From: Chinchilla lanigera
Lineage: Eukaryota > Chordata > Mammalia > Rodentia > Chinchillidae
Assembly: GCF_000276665.1 (NCBI RefSeq)
Contig: NW_004955472.1
Span: 12,226,961-12,290,960 of the forward strand
Length of the DNA stretch: 64,000 nucleotides
Direction: 5' to 3'
In this document: in pieces, positions 24,026 through 37,854 of the stretch
Position numbering within the stretch: the first letter of the stretch is position 1
Layout: each line of letters starts with the position of its first letter
Made by a program: the position numbers and the translations under genes
The notes under the pieces: model-generated
The model's input: only the letters and a program-made list of their open reading frames with translations
What the model was told of the DNA's origin: nothing
Databases searched by the model: none

Positions 24026-25590
24026 ATAATAATGAATTGGACAGAGATTGTTTTAGAATTTGAATTTATTCACTAAGCCTTTCATCCTCTCACCAGTTCT
24101 AACTCCAGCTACTCCTCACCTCAGTGTCTCACAGGGTGTCTCACTAAAGTGGCACCTAAAAAGGAAAGTCAAGGAAGCACACATTGCAAATGTAGTGCAA
24201 AGGCTTTGTAGAATTTGAATTCCAATTTCAAATTTGGACCCTTCGTCATAGTGGCCTCTGAACGAAGGACATGATAAATCTGTTTCACTAGTGTGTGCTT
24301 GTCAGAGTGAGGCAAGTCTGGATGGGCGAATTTGCAGGCTAAAATAATGGAATTTTAATATGGAACACATATTAGGTGATAATCAATTGAAAACAGGTAG
24401 CAACAAATAACATTCTCTTATCCATTCTACCACATGTTCAGCAGGATCTGGTTTATTGCCACAACTGTATCCTATTCACTGGCTTCCATATACTCATCAA
24501 TTTCACATCCTTTATCAAGGCTGTACCTTTGATAAATAGAGCATAATTTAGGGAATCAAGGGAACTGTGTTCAAGTAGCTGCTATGGCCACTTACTATTT
24601 ACTACTACAAATGATCTTACTAGTACTATTACTATTTATTAAACCACTGTAAGACTCATTTTAATAGAACTAAAATATAGTTCATTGCTTTCTGAGTGTA
24701 AAAAGGATGAATTATTGTAGCACATTCAATGGCTAAAAAGTATCTGGCACACAGCAGACATTCTCTCAATACATGGCCAACACTAAAACTCTTCTCACAA
24801 GATCAGTAAAAGTTTCATTATCTCAATCTGCTACTGGTCCAAAGTCAGTGAGTATTAATTATTGGAGCAAGTATCTTTTCACAGCTCAAATATAGATGAT
24901 AGTCTGCTGGTTTTACACTGTGAAGGTAAATAATTTTTTCCTAAAAAAACTTATTTTGACTTTCTAGTCAAATCTACCAGTTTCAAATAATTTCTATTAC
25001 ATATTATGCTTTTATAGACAGCCTTGTTTTTAATTATGAGGTTTTTATTGGAGAGGCAGGTTTCAGGGTAAGTCTGCCATCCGACTTGTCAGCACTTGTT
25101 AAAAGTTTTTATAGGGTGATTCATTTACATATGTGTTTAAGAGTGCTATTATTAAACTTTGCTCTGATACAGTGAGGGATTTACTATTCAGATTTGTCCA
25201 AATATACACTTTCTCCATCTACCACTTATTCTATCCCTCCTTTTATTAAAAAGTCAGCTTCAGTTACTTGTTCATGTGAGATAAAAGCAAATCCATCACA
25301 AAACTGAAAATATTAGGTAGCGCAAAGGTTAGAAAAACTAGGAGAAATCAGTAACAGAATGTGAAGCATAGATGTTATTTCCTCATTCCTAATGCTTTTA
25401 ATTTTGTAGAGGGAATACCTGCAGGAAAAATCATTTCACATCTTATTCAGCAAGTGGTCCAAACAACCAGTGCTAGTAATTGCCTACAGAAGAAAAGAAA
25501 ATAAACATGAGTACACATGTTCTGAAAAAGAATAAAAGTACTCCCATGAATACAAATATAAAAATTCAAAATGGCATGGCATGACATATG
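24026..25590. other. Intergenic DNA, faint MIR only
   Basis: 24550-24780 holds worn MIR-like phrases (GGCCACTTACTATTTACTAC and GTATCTGGCACACAGCAGAC). The remainder is unassigned. Confidence 0.35.
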
Positions 25591-25594
25591 ATCA

Positions 25595-25920
25595 TCAACT
25601 GCATTAGCTTGAGAAATTAATGAAGCATACTTCTACATGGTTCTAGGTGGGTCCTGGAAACATGGCCTTGGGAATATCTCTGGTATCTGGTCCCTAACCT
25701 CTTCCTTTCTGGTGCCCTTTCTCTGTGCTCTGCTTCTGGCTGCCAAGAACTGAGCAGTTTTGCTCTACCAAGCCCTTGCCCCATGAGGTTTCTACTTCAG
25801 AGTCAGTCAACAATAAACTAAACCTCTACAACTATAAGCCAAATTAAAACTTTCCTCCTGTAAATGGTTGGGTGACAGATATTTTGTCCCAGCTTTGGGA
25901 AAACTGACCAGTACATATAG
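25595..25920 (+). repeat. LTR-like / MaLR-type element (tentative)
   Basis: GCCAAGAACTGAGCAGTTTT, CTCTACCAAGCCCTTGCCCC, ATAAGCCAAATTAAAACTTT and a TTTTGTCCCAGC...ACTGACCAGTACA end. The layout resembles MaLR LTRs. Confidence 0.45.
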
Positions 25921-25997
25921 GCAGCAAAGAAATAGCTTCACCATAATTCAGTAACACCAACAGCAAACCTTTGCTGAGCACTTCCTACATGTGATAG

Positions 25998-26510
25998 TAA
26001 TCATGGTGTCAATTTGAATAAGAAACACTAAGCAGACTAGTGGAGCATAGTTCTAGGTTTGTCTAAATGATTAGACTGACTTACTGTAAGACAAATCCAC
26101 ATATTGTTAAATGTGAATGGCGCCAACCAATAGGCTTGTAGACTGGGTGGACTAAAGATGAAAAGAAAATGTCTTCCCTTTTGCTTCTTTGAAGAGTTTC
26201 AGTCTTTGTTATCACATATGGACACTGGCTCAGGATTCTAGCACAGGATACCTAGCCCTGCAGCATAGACTTCAGTCTTCTAAAGCAGAATCTTTGGTTT
26301 TCAGATACAGACTTGCACCAGACTCTTAAGTGAGCTCCAGGTCTTCAACTTCTCACTGGATCCTGCAGCTCTCCGGCACACGAACAGCCCCTTTGTATTC
26401 CTCCACCCCTGACCCTGCAGGTGGCCACTGTCAGCCTACTTTGTAAATCCTTCATACATCATATTTTATATTGAATCTATTCCTCTACTGAACCCCAACC
26501 GATACACTAC
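25998..26510 (+). repeat. Ancient interspersed repeat, family not assigned
   Basis: TGTCAATTTGAATAAGAAAC start, CCAACCAATAGGCTTGTAGA and late TTGAATCTATTCCTCTACTG, in an order like the element at 61995-62550. Old. Confidence 0.45.
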
Positions 26511-27355
26511 ATATGCACCTGTCACACATGAAGCCCCAGGCAGGGCACTGTAGGTGCAAAGTATAAATTACAATATTTTGTAGATACTGGAGTTTTCCTT
26601 TGCATTGTTATTGCCTTTAAATATCTAGCTACTCTATTAGTTAAAACTACAGAAAGGAATGGGAGAAATAAAGGGAATGGGCAAAAGAAGGAAAGAGAAG
26701 ATAAAATGAGAGAATAAGAGAGAAAGGAAAGATGTCCAACGTTAGATGTCACCATCCAATGAAAATGCAAGTGCCTGGAGCTATGGCCAGCAGCGTTCAC
26801 TTGATTCCACTCCACTGAATTACCTCTGGAGATGACTCTGCACACTGGAGCTGATCCTGCTGAATAACAAGTTAGCCCCTAACTCCAAAAAAACTAGTGG
26901 TTTAAAATACCTAAGGATTGGCTTTTGTCATATGGCAGCTTGCTTCACAAATGTAAGAGAGAGTCTTCTAGCATAGTGATGATTAAATCTTTTCCAAATT
27001 TACCTGAAAGGTAACATCTTCTCAAGGCTGTCCTGTCCGTTTGGTAGAAGTTATTCAAATGGAGGGGATTATACAAGGCCATGAATAGGCTGAGATAATC
27101 AAGAACAGTCAAGCCATCAACCACAACTTGGTGACCTCCTGTTTGTTAATTTCTCATCGGTTTGATCTATCTTCCAATTACCACAAAATTTCAAAATATT
27201 CAGATTTAAATGTATAAAATTTTACTTTTAGTTTTAAATTTGCCTTCCCTAGAGGAGCTAGTGGTACAGTAGGAACACTGGACATGAAAGAAAGAAACAT
27301 GAAACCAGGGTAATTCTGATTACTTACTGATTATAAGGTGTTTTTTTTTTCTGGT
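26511..27355. other. Intergenic DNA, nothing recognised
   Basis: A purine-rich stretch at about 26640-26735 only. Confidence 0.4.
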
Positions 27356-27440
27356 CTAGGGGCTCAAGTTCAGTGGTAGAGTACTCACTTAGGATATGCG
27401 AGGCCCTGGGTTCATCTCCAGTACTGAAAAAAAAAAAAAT
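27356..27440 (+). repeat. Old ID SINE with A-tail
   Basis: GGGGCTCAAGTTCAGTGGTA, GAGGCCCTGGGTTCATCTCC and an A-run of 13. Confidence 0.8.
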
Positions 27441-28044
27441 CATCCATGAACCTAATTTCCTTATCTTTGCAATAGGACAATCCTGCTACCTGTGTTTACC
27501 CTATATAATTATTTTATGACCAAGGAGGAAAATGTGTTTTCCAAAGCACAGTAATATAGTACTGGAAGGACTTCAGAAGATTATAGATGATACACGGGCT
27601 ATAAGTAGAACTTTTGAAAGATACTTGTTTTAGAGTACAGCAAATATATATATATATATATAACACTTTACATAGCAAATATACAAATTTTCAGATGTTG
27701 CTTAAATGAGGGTTTTTAAAGGTAAGTCAATTTGAAGAAAATTAAGAAAACAATATAGGTGATCTGAGAATGTGGTAAATATTATGAAGGTGATATTTGA
27801 TTTCATAAAATATAAAGTATTCCACAAATGCATTGAATCTTGTTCATTTATTTATGTTTCTTGATGGTAGCTCAAGAAAGTAACTAAACATACTTTTTAT
27901 TGCCAGCAGAGCAGAACTAACCATACTTGGTAAAAGAAATGGCATTTAAAAATCCAATCCTAAATTTTATGTCCACAAAGAATCCTTCTCCTCATATTTA
28001 TATTGTTTACTTCCTGATATGTTTCCTTTACCTAAAACTTTATT
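27441..28044. other. Intergenic DNA with short TA repeat
   Basis: TA dinucleotide run at about 27646-27662; otherwise unassigned. Confidence 0.45.
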
Positions 28045-28235
28045 TGTAATAATTTCCATTTATTGAGTTCTTACTGTATGCTAATATATATGTAATATAT
28101 ATAATTTCAGTTAATACCCAATTAGGAAGATCGTATTACATCTAAAATGAGGAGACTGAATCTTTACTCAGCTGAAGTCACTCAGCTGGTAAGTAGAAGA
28201 GCTAGAATTTAAACTCATATGTAAGAGACCTGAGA
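28045..28235 (-). repeat. MIR SINE, minus strand
   Basis: TTCCATTTATTGAGTTCTTA, AAAATGAGGAGACTGAATCT, and GTCACTCAGCTGGTAAGTAG, in MIR reverse-complement order. Confidence 0.8.
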
Positions 28236-29429
28236 GCATGTATAAATTCTACATCGCCAATAAAGCTTCAAAAGACTAAACTTTCTTTCACTATGCCCAG
28301 TCTCATCTTTTTCTACCTCTATACTTTGGCATTGTAACACTTTTTCTCTGGAAAATATATCAATACCAGGGCATTAAAATCAAGGTCAGAGAATGAGTCC
28401 TTTATTGCCAAATGTCAAGACACAACATGCAAACTTAACAGAATAAGAGAAACAATTGTTTCCTAGCCTGACTCTTCTATCTAACTCACCTTTACTGCAA
28501 CCAGACAAACAGAAAGATGAAGTTGTGACACTGCCTATGGTTCCTCCCAGGCAGGAGTGTTTTCTGCATTTCTCATTACTTCTCCTCTATGACGTCCCTC
28601 CTAATAATTTTACCAGTAAAGAGAAGTGCTTCATCCATGGGATGCACACACTGGATGAGCTGTTTAACTGCAAAGAAGTCTCCTTAACACAACATCTCCT
28701 TGTGTCTTTTCAGTATGACATGTGAGATTTATTTGAAATCAGATATTCTAAAATATAAGAATAACTAAAATGTGCTTAATTCCCCTTCAAGAAGAGCTTT
28801 GAGCTTTATCTTTATTCCTAGGAGAATAGATTTAAAAATCTATTTCAAGAAAACTGATATAAGCAACAACTAAAATCAGAAGATGGCAGAGTGAAATGCT
28901 CCCATCTAGAAAATATTACTTCCTATATTCAGATCATCCACTTTACATTTTGTAACAGAAACCAAGATTTTGCCCATTTTAATCATACGATATTAAAATT
29001 ACAATACTCAGACCTTGGTGACTACAAATACAGGGTAAAATCAATCAGCAGAGTAAATATATTAAAAGAGAAAATTATCACTAAATATTTGAAAACAGGT
29101 CATTGAAATATACAGATAAAATTTAGAAAAGACATTTCCCTCATTGCTCTTTTCTTTTCACATAGCACTGGGAAATGAGCATTCCCAGAGAGTACAGGAA
29201 GAAGTAGGCCTAGGCCTCAGTGTACTCACCACTCTACAACAGGGTCAAGCAGGGCAAGCGAGTGACGAGGTGTGAGGAGTCATCATAGCATGGCCACCAA
29301 TAGCTCTCCTAAATTCTTTGATGCATCCTGACCAACAACACTGAAGAATACCCAAGAATCCTACACAGATGAACTTCAAATTACATATGCTCAGGCTCTC
29401 CTATGTAAGGCAACCACCAAACCCATTCC
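28236..29429. other. Intergenic DNA, nothing recognised
   Basis: Frames at 28456-28725 and 28891-29106 resemble no known protein; no clear repeat. Confidence 0.4.
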
Positions 29430-29463
29430 CATCTCTCTGTCTTTCTCTGTCTTTGTCTCTGTC

Positions 29464-29510
<47 letters not shown>

Positions 29511-29534
29511 TGCTTTCTCTCTCTCTCTCTCTCT
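29430..29534 (+). repeat. CT / CTGT microsatellite
   Basis: Compound run: CTCTGT units, CTGT units, then CT units with one interruption. Frames of Arg/Glu or Asp/Arg repeats on the minus strand are artefacts. Confidence 0.95.
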
Positions 29535-29744
29535 GAATTTTCCCTGCTTAATAGATAAATGTAGGTGAAAGCAGGAGTTATTATGTTCCCCAACCACAAT
29601 TCATCACGGGTTTTGTCATTCTTTGGGGGAACCAAAATATGGTGATTTCCTAATTCTAAGATTTATGTCATTTTAGATGCTCTTCTTTTAAAGAGGAAAA
29701 AAAACTTTTCCTAAGCACTTAGATCATTTTTTAAATTTAATGTA

Positions 29745-32700
29745 CTTTACAATTATATTGAAGGAGCCTCATGGGAGGGGAAAGATTCTGTGCTCTATCT
29801 CCCACTCCCATCAAGAGACAACCCTGAATCCTGACAAACCTAAGGAGCTTCAAAACTGACAAAATGAAGGAGCAAAATGCAATCTCAGACCTCACCTCAC
29901 CCACAACAACTCTAGGAGACATTGACATAAAGAACATGGAAGTCACACACTTGAAATTTGTGAAATGAGAGCATTTGAAGTAAAGAAACAACTATATCCA
30001 GCTATAGAACAAATCAGATCAGAAATAATTACTCAAGTAAAAAAAGAAATGACAACCATAATGAAAGAATAGCAAACAAAAGAAGCATAACAAAAGAAGA
30101 CATAAATAAAAAGGATGAATACAGAAAAATGATGAAAACCTTGAATGAACAATATAGGAAAGAATTACAGTCCATGAAACAGATTCAAACAGATATTCAG
30201 GAAATTAAAAATTCCATTAAAAGCTGGAAAACTGCTTGAACAAAAATGAAGATAGAATTTCAGACCATGAAGACAGCTTTTCAGCTAGGGATTGCAAAAT
30301 GAAAGACCTCTTAAAAATAACAAGGAACCAGGAAATAACAATTCATCAGCTTCAAGAAGAGGCAAAGAAAAACAATGTAAGACTGACCGATGTCAACAAA
30401 ACAGCAGATGGCAACATGAATGACATAAAAGACTATCTGCAGAAGTAATAGCAGAAAATTCCCCAAACGTGGGATAAGAATATGACATACACATAAGTGA
30501 AGCACATAGAACTCCAATTAGCCATAACCTAAATAAGTCTACACCCAGACATATAATAATCAACATCCCAGAAATTCAGTGAAAGAACAGAATATTAAAA
30601 GCTCTTAGAGAAAAGAAACTGATCACCAATAAAAGAAAACCCATCAGAATCACAGCAGATTTCTCAACACAAACCATTAAGTGAAGAAAAGCTTTGAGTG
30701 AAGTATTTCAGGTCCTGAAAGAAAACAAATTCCAACCCAAATTGATGCACCCTGCAAAACTATCCTTCAAAATTAATGGAGAAATAACACACTTCCATGA
30801 CAAACAACTGAAGAAATTCATAACCCCCAAAGAAACCCTACAAAGAGTATTGAAAGATATTCTAGAAAAAGATAAAAATGACCACAATTATAACAATAGA
30901 AAACAACCACCAGGCAGGGCAAGCAATTAAATAGAGGGGAATGTACGGAACCAACAGTGGGGAAATAACATGACAAAGATAAGCCTACATACATCAGTAA
31001 TGTCATTAGTGTAAATGGTCTAAATTCACCAATCAAAAGAAACAGGCAAGCAGAGTAGGTCAAGAAACAAAATCCAACAAAATGCTGTATACAAGAAATG
31101 TGTTTAACTCGCAGAGAAATTCATAGAGTGAAAGTCCAAGGATAGAAAACAATACTCCATGCAACAGGAATCCAAAAAAAACAGGGGTAGATATTCTGTT
31201 TGCAGGAATGGGAACTCCAAACCAAGAGGGATCAAAAGAGATAAAGAAGGTCACTACATACACGTTAGAGGAAAACTGCAAGAGGAAGGGGTAACAATAA
31301 TAAGTAAATATGCATCAAATGTAGAAGCACCCAACTATACAAAACAAATTTTAACAGACATGAAAAATCTGATAAGCAATAACATGATTGTAGTGGGGGA
31401 CTTTAACACCACATTGTCACAAACAGACAGATCAACTAGACAAAAACTCCTCAAAGGAATAATAGAACTAAACCAAACTTGTGAAAAAAATGGGCTTAGT
31501 AGACCTTTACAGAGTATTCCATCCAAGAAAATTAAAATGCACATTATTCTCAGCTACACACAGGATGTTCTCTAAAATAGACCAAATACTAGCATATAGA
31601 ACATGCTTAAGTAAATTCAGAGGAATAGAAATCATCCCATGCATATTATCAGACCATAGTGCAATGAAATTGGAAACTGTTGACAAAAGAAATGGCAAAA
31701 ACTCCATACATACATGGAAATTAAATAACACCCTCTTGAACAACCAGTGGGTCACAGATAAAAATAAAGAAATTAAACAATATTTACAATCAAACAAAAA
31801 ATGCAGATACAACCTACCAGAACAAATGGAACACACTGAAAGCAGTCCTCAGAGGGAAACTTATAGTGGTGAATTTCCACATCAGGTGAACAGAACAAGC
31901 ACAAATAAACAACCTTCTGCTGTACCTCAAGCTTCCAGAAAAAGAAGAACAAGTCAAGCCCAAAGCCCAAAGAAGGGAGGAAATTATAAAGATCAGAGCA
32001 GAAATTAATACAATTCAGACTAAGAAAACAATACAAAAAATTAATAAATTGAGTTGTTCTTTGAAAAAAAAAAAAGATTGATAAACCCCTAGCCAACCTT
32101 ATAGAAAAAGGAAAGAAAAAACTCAAATACACACAATAGGGAATGAAAAGGGTGAAATCACTAAATATTCTGTAGAAATTCAGAAGATCATCAATACTTC
32201 AAAAATCTTTACTCTCACAGGATGGAAAACACAAAAGAAATGGACAGATTCCTAGACACATGTGAATAATCAAAACTGAATCAAGAAGATATAAAAATCC
32301 TAAATAACTCAATATCAGCCAACAAAATTGAAAATGTAATAAAAAAACATATGCACAAAGAAAATCCCACGTCCTGATGGATTCACAGCTGAATTCTACA
32401 AGAAATTTAGAGAAGATTTAATGCAAATTCTTCTCAAACTCTTTAATGAAATAGAAAGGGAAGGAATTCTACCTAATTCATTCTGGGAGGTAGGTGTTAC
32501 TCTGACACCAAAACCAGAGAAAGACCCAACCAAAAGAGAACTACAGACCAATCTCCCTAATGAATATAGATGGAAAAATTCTCAATAAAATACTGGCTAA
32601 TAGAAGGCAGTAAATCATCAAGAAGATTGTATACGCGACCAAGTGGGATTCATCCCAGGAATGCAGGGGTGGTTCAATATATGCAAATCAATTAAAGTAA

Positions 32701-35335
32701 TACATCATTAATGAGATAGCCAAAGACAAGAATCACATGATCATCTCAATAGATGCAGAAAAGGTTTTTTAAAAAGTCCAACACTCATTCATGATAAAAA
32801 CCCTACAGAAAATCGGAATACATGGACTTTACCTCAATCTGATTAAAGCCATCTACGCCAAACTAGCAGCCAACATCATACTAAATGGACAAAAACTGAA
32901 AGCTTTCATTTTAAACCAGGAACAAGACAAGGATGTCCACTGTCACTACTCCTACTTGACACAGTGCTAGAAGCATTAGCCAGGGGCTGGGGATTTAGCT
33001 CAGTGGCACTGTGCCTGCCTGGCAAGCACAAGATCGTGAGTTCAATTCCCAGCACCAGAAAAAAAAAAAAAAGAAGAAGAAGAAGCATTAGCCAGAGCAA
33101 TTAGACAAGAGAGAGAAATAAAAGGAATAAGGATAGGAAAGGAAGAATTAAAAATATCGTTATTCACAGGTGACATGATACTTTACATCAAAGACACCAA
33201 AAATTACACTGAAAGACTCCTAGAATTAATAAACACATTCATTGGTGTAGCTGCATACAAAGTCAATGCTCAAAAATCAATATCATTCCTATACATAAAC
33301 AGCAAATACACTGAGAGAGAGATTAGGGAAATTAAACCTTTCACCATAGCATACAAAAAAATGAAATATTTAGCAATCAATCTAACAAAAGCAGTAAAAG
33401 ATCTATACAGTAAACCTTACAGTACTCTGGAAAAAGAGATCAAAGAGGATTTCAGAAAATGGAAAGATATTCCTTCCTCATGGGTAGGAAGAATGAACAT
33501 TGTGAAAATGACCATATTCCCAAAATTGTTATACAGATTCAATGCAATCTCAATCAAAATAACATTAATATCCCCACAGATACAGAGAAAACATTCCTAA
33601 AATTCATCTGGAACCAGAAGAGACCCAGAATAGGAAAAGCAATCCTGGGCAACAAAAGCAAGGCAGGAGGCATCACAATCCCTGACTTGAAATTATACTA
33701 CAAAGCTATTGTGATGAAATCAGCATGGTATTGGCAAAAGAAAACTGACCTGAGGATCACTGGAACAGAGTAGAAGAAACAACCACAAACACACCCATCT
33801 GTCTTATCTTTGACAAAGGAACCAAACATATTCACTGAAAGAAAGATAACCTCTTTAATAAACTGTGCTGGAAAAACTGGCTCTTCATATGCTAAAAGCT
33901 AAAACTAGATCTATGTCTATCACCATGCACCAAACTAAAGTAAAAATGGATCAAAGATCTAAATATTAGAACAGAAACACTAAATCTACTGAAGGAGAAA
34001 GTAGATAGAAATCTTGAAGGCATAGGAATAGGCAGAGTTCACGAACAGAAACCAAACTGTGTGGGAAATACTTCAAAGAATAAATAACTGGAATCTCATC
34101 TTATTGAAAAGCTTCAGCATATCAAAAGAAATCAACAACAGAGTAAAAAGAAAACTCAGAATTGGTAAAAAGTGTTAGCCAATTGTCCCTTAGACAAAGG
34201 ACTTCTGTCTAGAACATATAAAGAATTTTTAAAAATCGAGACCCAAAAATTCAAAGACCCAATCCAAAAACAGGCATCTGAGATAAATACACACTTCTCA
34301 GATGAAGAAATACAAATGGCAAATAAATATATGAAAAAATATTCAATATCGTTAGTCATTCAAGAAATGCAAATAAAAACAGCACTGAGATTCCATCTCA
34401 CCCTAGAAAAAAAATGGCTATCATCAAGAAATCAACCAATAATAAATGCTGGAGGGGCTCTGGGGAAAAAGGAACACTTCTCCACTGTTGGCGGAAATGT
34501 AGACTGGTACAACTACTGTGGAAATCAGTGTGAAGATTCCTCAAAAAACTAGGAATAAAGGTCCCATTCAACCCTGCTATTCCCCTTCTGGGTATTTTTC
34601 CAGAACTGAAAACACCATACTACAGCAGTATATATATATGTATACCTATGTTTATAGCAGTGCAATCTGTGATAGCTAAATCTTGGAAACAAGCCAAAGG
34701 CCCATCAACTTAGGAATGGATAAAAAAAGATGTGGTATTTTTATACAATGGAATATTACTCAGCTATTAAAAAGATAAACTCGAGGTTTTTATAGGTAAA
34801 TGGATGCAACTAGAGACCATACACATAAGTGAAATAAATCAGACCCACATGTGTAAATATTGTACTGTTTCCCTAGTATAAGAACTTGAAAGAGTAAATA
34901 AAATCTGAAATGTACTATAGATATTTTGAAAGGGGAAGAAACTGCTCAAAAGAAAAGAACAACTGGGATGAGATAAAGGAGAAAAGAGAGAGATAAGGGG
35001 AAAAATATATATATATGTATGTACACACACATATATATATACACACACATAAGATAGCTACGATAATTGTACTACTAATTTCTATTGGTTTATGGAAAGA
35101 AACAGTTAATGTTTAATTGTTTGATGAATCTTACATGCCTATATCTGGTTATCTGAGCAACTACTTTGAAGATAACAGTATGCAATACAACAACCATTGT
35201 TAATTTCCTATCATCTTAATTTGAAATTCTGTATCAGTTTTATTGTTTTTGTGTTCTTTTGTTTTGTTTTTGTTTTTATTTTGTTTTTGTTCTTTTCTCT
35301 TTAAAATAAAAATAAATACATAAAATAAAATTATA
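29745..35335 (+). mobile_element. Decayed near-full-length LINE-1
   Basis: A non-LTR retrotransposon about 5.6 kb long, dead. An ORF1-like part (about 29900-30930) keeps a coiled-coil segment (30236-30448) and the C-terminal domain ending (30694-30930, with HPAKLSFKINGEITHF), but has in-frame stops and frame changes. An ORF2-like part (about 30980-34560) keeps endonuclease text (VVGDFNTTLSQTDRST, about 31390-31440, and ILSDHSAMKLE near 31660) and reverse-transcriptase text from 32340 to 33600. The catalytic FADD-type box is changed to FTGD near 33165. Several stops and frameshifts break both. The 3' end has a TA/CA run (35007-35050) and an A-rich tail. An ID SINE sits inside the reverse-transcriptase region. 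I see no convincing 5' promoter repeats. Confidence 0.9.
32984..33080 (+). repeat. ID SINE inserted in LINE-1 reverse transcriptase
   Basis: GGGCTGGGGATTTAGCTCAG...GGCAAGCACAAGATCGTGAG and an A/GAA tail. Exact 15-bp target repeat AGAAGCATTAGCCAG at 32969-32983 and 33081-33095. Confidence 0.97.
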
Positions 35336-36219
35336 TCACCATTCCTTTTGATGTTAAAATATTCCAAATTAAACCAAATGGAGAAAAAGCTTATTTAGAA
35401 AACCAAGTCAACATTAAGTTTTATTACAGCATAATCAAATAATCTGCAAGAAGTTCATAGGTGTATGGTAGTATTTCCACTTGCATTTAACATTGCTGTG
35501 ACTATACTTTAGCAATTTCCTGCACCATACTAAGGAAAGAGTAGATACTGATGGATTGAAGTTTATTATTTAAAAGGTACTAAAGTCATACTGCATGTAA
35601 TTACAAACTTTTCAATAAATCATTCATCAAAATTAGTAAAACTATTATATAAATAAATATAGTACTTCTTTAACTGCTAAATTTTAAGTTGCAATTTAAA
35701 ATTATAGAGTCAAATATAAAGAATCCTAAAATTGCCTCACATGGGCTTTTTTAAACTCTTAATTCTATTTTGAAACTCACTTCAGTATTGCTGAGATTTG
35801 TGACCACATCAAAGGTTTTGAGACTGGGTGTCAAAATTAAAATTCTAAAACTGCCGTCATAACGGTACTGAACTTTGGTTCATGATATTTTTCAACTGTT
35901 TCATAATTTATAACCATGCCCAGTTTGTCACTACTGAATTATGAATATTCATCTAATGTGAGAATAGTAAAATTAAAAATTCAATAGTGCCTTAATTTTA
36001 ATATCAAGTTTTGCTTTTTGGAGCTTTTATATAAACTCTGCCAAGGTTTTCTGAGATGAACAACCAGTTTGCAATCATCTTATTATCATTGAGATAATGC
36101 TTTGTTATTGACTTGTTCATATGACAGAAATATTTTAATGTCTTTATATGATATAGATATTGGTTTCTTATATGCTAACCTCTGTATGTTCTATGTCATA
36201 GTATAAAACATAAAGGATG
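35336..36219. other. AT-rich intergenic DNA, nothing recognised
   Basis: Lies between two LINE-1 copies; no gene or repeat named. Confidence 0.4.
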
Positions 36220-37002
36220 CTCAATTTTTTTATTTTTATTTTAAAAATAAAAGAACAAAAACATATTAACAAACAGACATCATTACAAAAGAGCACAAAA
36301 ACAATACAAGCACTACTAAATTTCAGACAAGGTGATAGGAAATTAACAATGGTTGTTGTATTACATATTGATATCTTCAAAGTGGTTACTCAGGAAAACA
36401 AATATAGACATGCAAGATTGATCAAATAATTAATCATTAACTGTTCTTTTCAATAAAAAGATAGAAGTCAGAGGTACACTATGTTAGCTATCCTGTATTA
36501 CATATATATATAATTTTCCCTTTCATTTTTTTTGTCTTTTCCCTCATCCCAGTTGTTTTTTACTTTTGAGCAATTTCCTTTCATTTCACAATGTGTATCA
36601 TACATCCTAATTTTTATTCACTCTTTCAGGTTCTTCCAGTAGTGATACAATACCTTGCTTACACATGCAGGTCTGATTTATTTCACTAATGAGTATGGTC
36701 TCTAGTGTTGACCATTTACATATAAAAGCCTCAAGTTTATCTTTCTTTATAGGTGAGTAATATTCCATTATGTAAAAATACCACAATTTTTTATCCATTC
36801 CTCACTGGATGGACATTTGGGTTGTTTCAACAACTTAGCTATTACACATTGTGCTGCTATAAACATGGGTGCACATATATATCTGTGGTATGATGTTTTC
36901 AGTTCTTCTTGGAAAATACCCAGAAGGGGAATAGCTGGATTCAATGGGACCTCTAGACCTAGCTTGCTGAGGAATCTCCAAACTGATTTCCACAGTGGTT
37001 TC
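36220..37002 (-). mobile_element. LINE-1 3' end, minus strand
   Basis: Begins with a T-rich head (the tail of a minus-strand insertion). It contains the 3' UTR (CAATGGTTGTTGTATTACAT) and the ORF2 C-terminal region reading KYLKPLWKSVWRFLSKLGLE on the minus strand. 5' truncated. Confidence 0.88.
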
Positions 37003-37150
37003 AAATACTTCAAAGAGTCAACAACTGGGATCTCATCTTATTAAAAAGCTTTTGCACATCAAAAGAAATCATCAACAGAGTTAAAAGACAACCTACAGAG
37101 TGACAAAAAAAATTTAGCTAGTTGTCCCTCAGACAAAGGACTTATATCTA

Positions 37151-37252
37151 CAAGAGTATGCCTTTTTTGGTGGGGGAGGTACCAAGAATTGAACTCGGGA
37201 CCTTGCACTTGCCAGGCAGATGCTTCTGCTGCTGAGCTACATCCCCAGCCCC
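37151..37252 (-). repeat. ID SINE inserted in LINE-1, minus strand
   Basis: Reverse complement reads GGGGCTGGGGATGTAGCTCA. Target repeats AAAGGACTTATATCTA (37135-37150) and AAAGGACCTATATCTA (37253-37268) differ at one base. Confidence 0.95.
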
Positions 37253-37806
37253 AAAGGACCTATATCTAGAACATATAAAGAACTGAATAAAAGCAGATTC
37301 CCCCAAATTCAAAGACCAAATCCAAAAATGGGCATCTGAGATAAGTACACATTTCTCAGAAGAAGAAATACAAATGGCAAACAAATATATGAAAAAATGT
37401 TCAGCATCATTGGTCATTTGAGAGATGCAAATTAAAACAACGCTGAGATTTCATCTCACCCTGGAAAGAATGGCTATCATCAGGAAATCAACCAAAAACA
37501 AATGCTGGCATGTCTGTGGGGGAAAATGAACCCTTCTCCATTGTTGCTGAGAATGCACCCTGGTGCCATTATTGTGGAAATCAGTATGGAGGTTTGTCAA
37601 AAAAATATATATATATAGGATTAGAGGTACCATTCGACCCAGCTATCCCCCTTCTGACTATCTTACTGGAAGAATTAAAAACATCATACTATAGAGATAC
37701 ATGTGCAGCTATGTTTATTGCAGCACAATTCATAGTAGCTAAATCTTGGAAACAACTCAAATGCCCATCAACTGAGGGATGGATAAAAAACATGTGGGGT
37801 TTACAC

Positions 37807-37807
<1 letters not shown>

Positions 37808-37853
<46 letters not shown>
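37808..37853 (+). repeat. TG dinucleotide microsatellite
   Basis: Uninterrupted TG run of about 23 units inside the LINE-1 3' region. Confidence 0.97.

Positions 37854-37854
<1 letters not shown>

Noticed and set aside
29381..29635. Arg/Glu and Asp/Arg repeat frames
   Set aside because: Translation of the CT/CTGT microsatellite.
31159..32008. Frames of 138 and 175 codons, considered as genes
   Set aside because: They are fragments of LINE-1 ORF2 (endonuclease part), broken by frame shifts.
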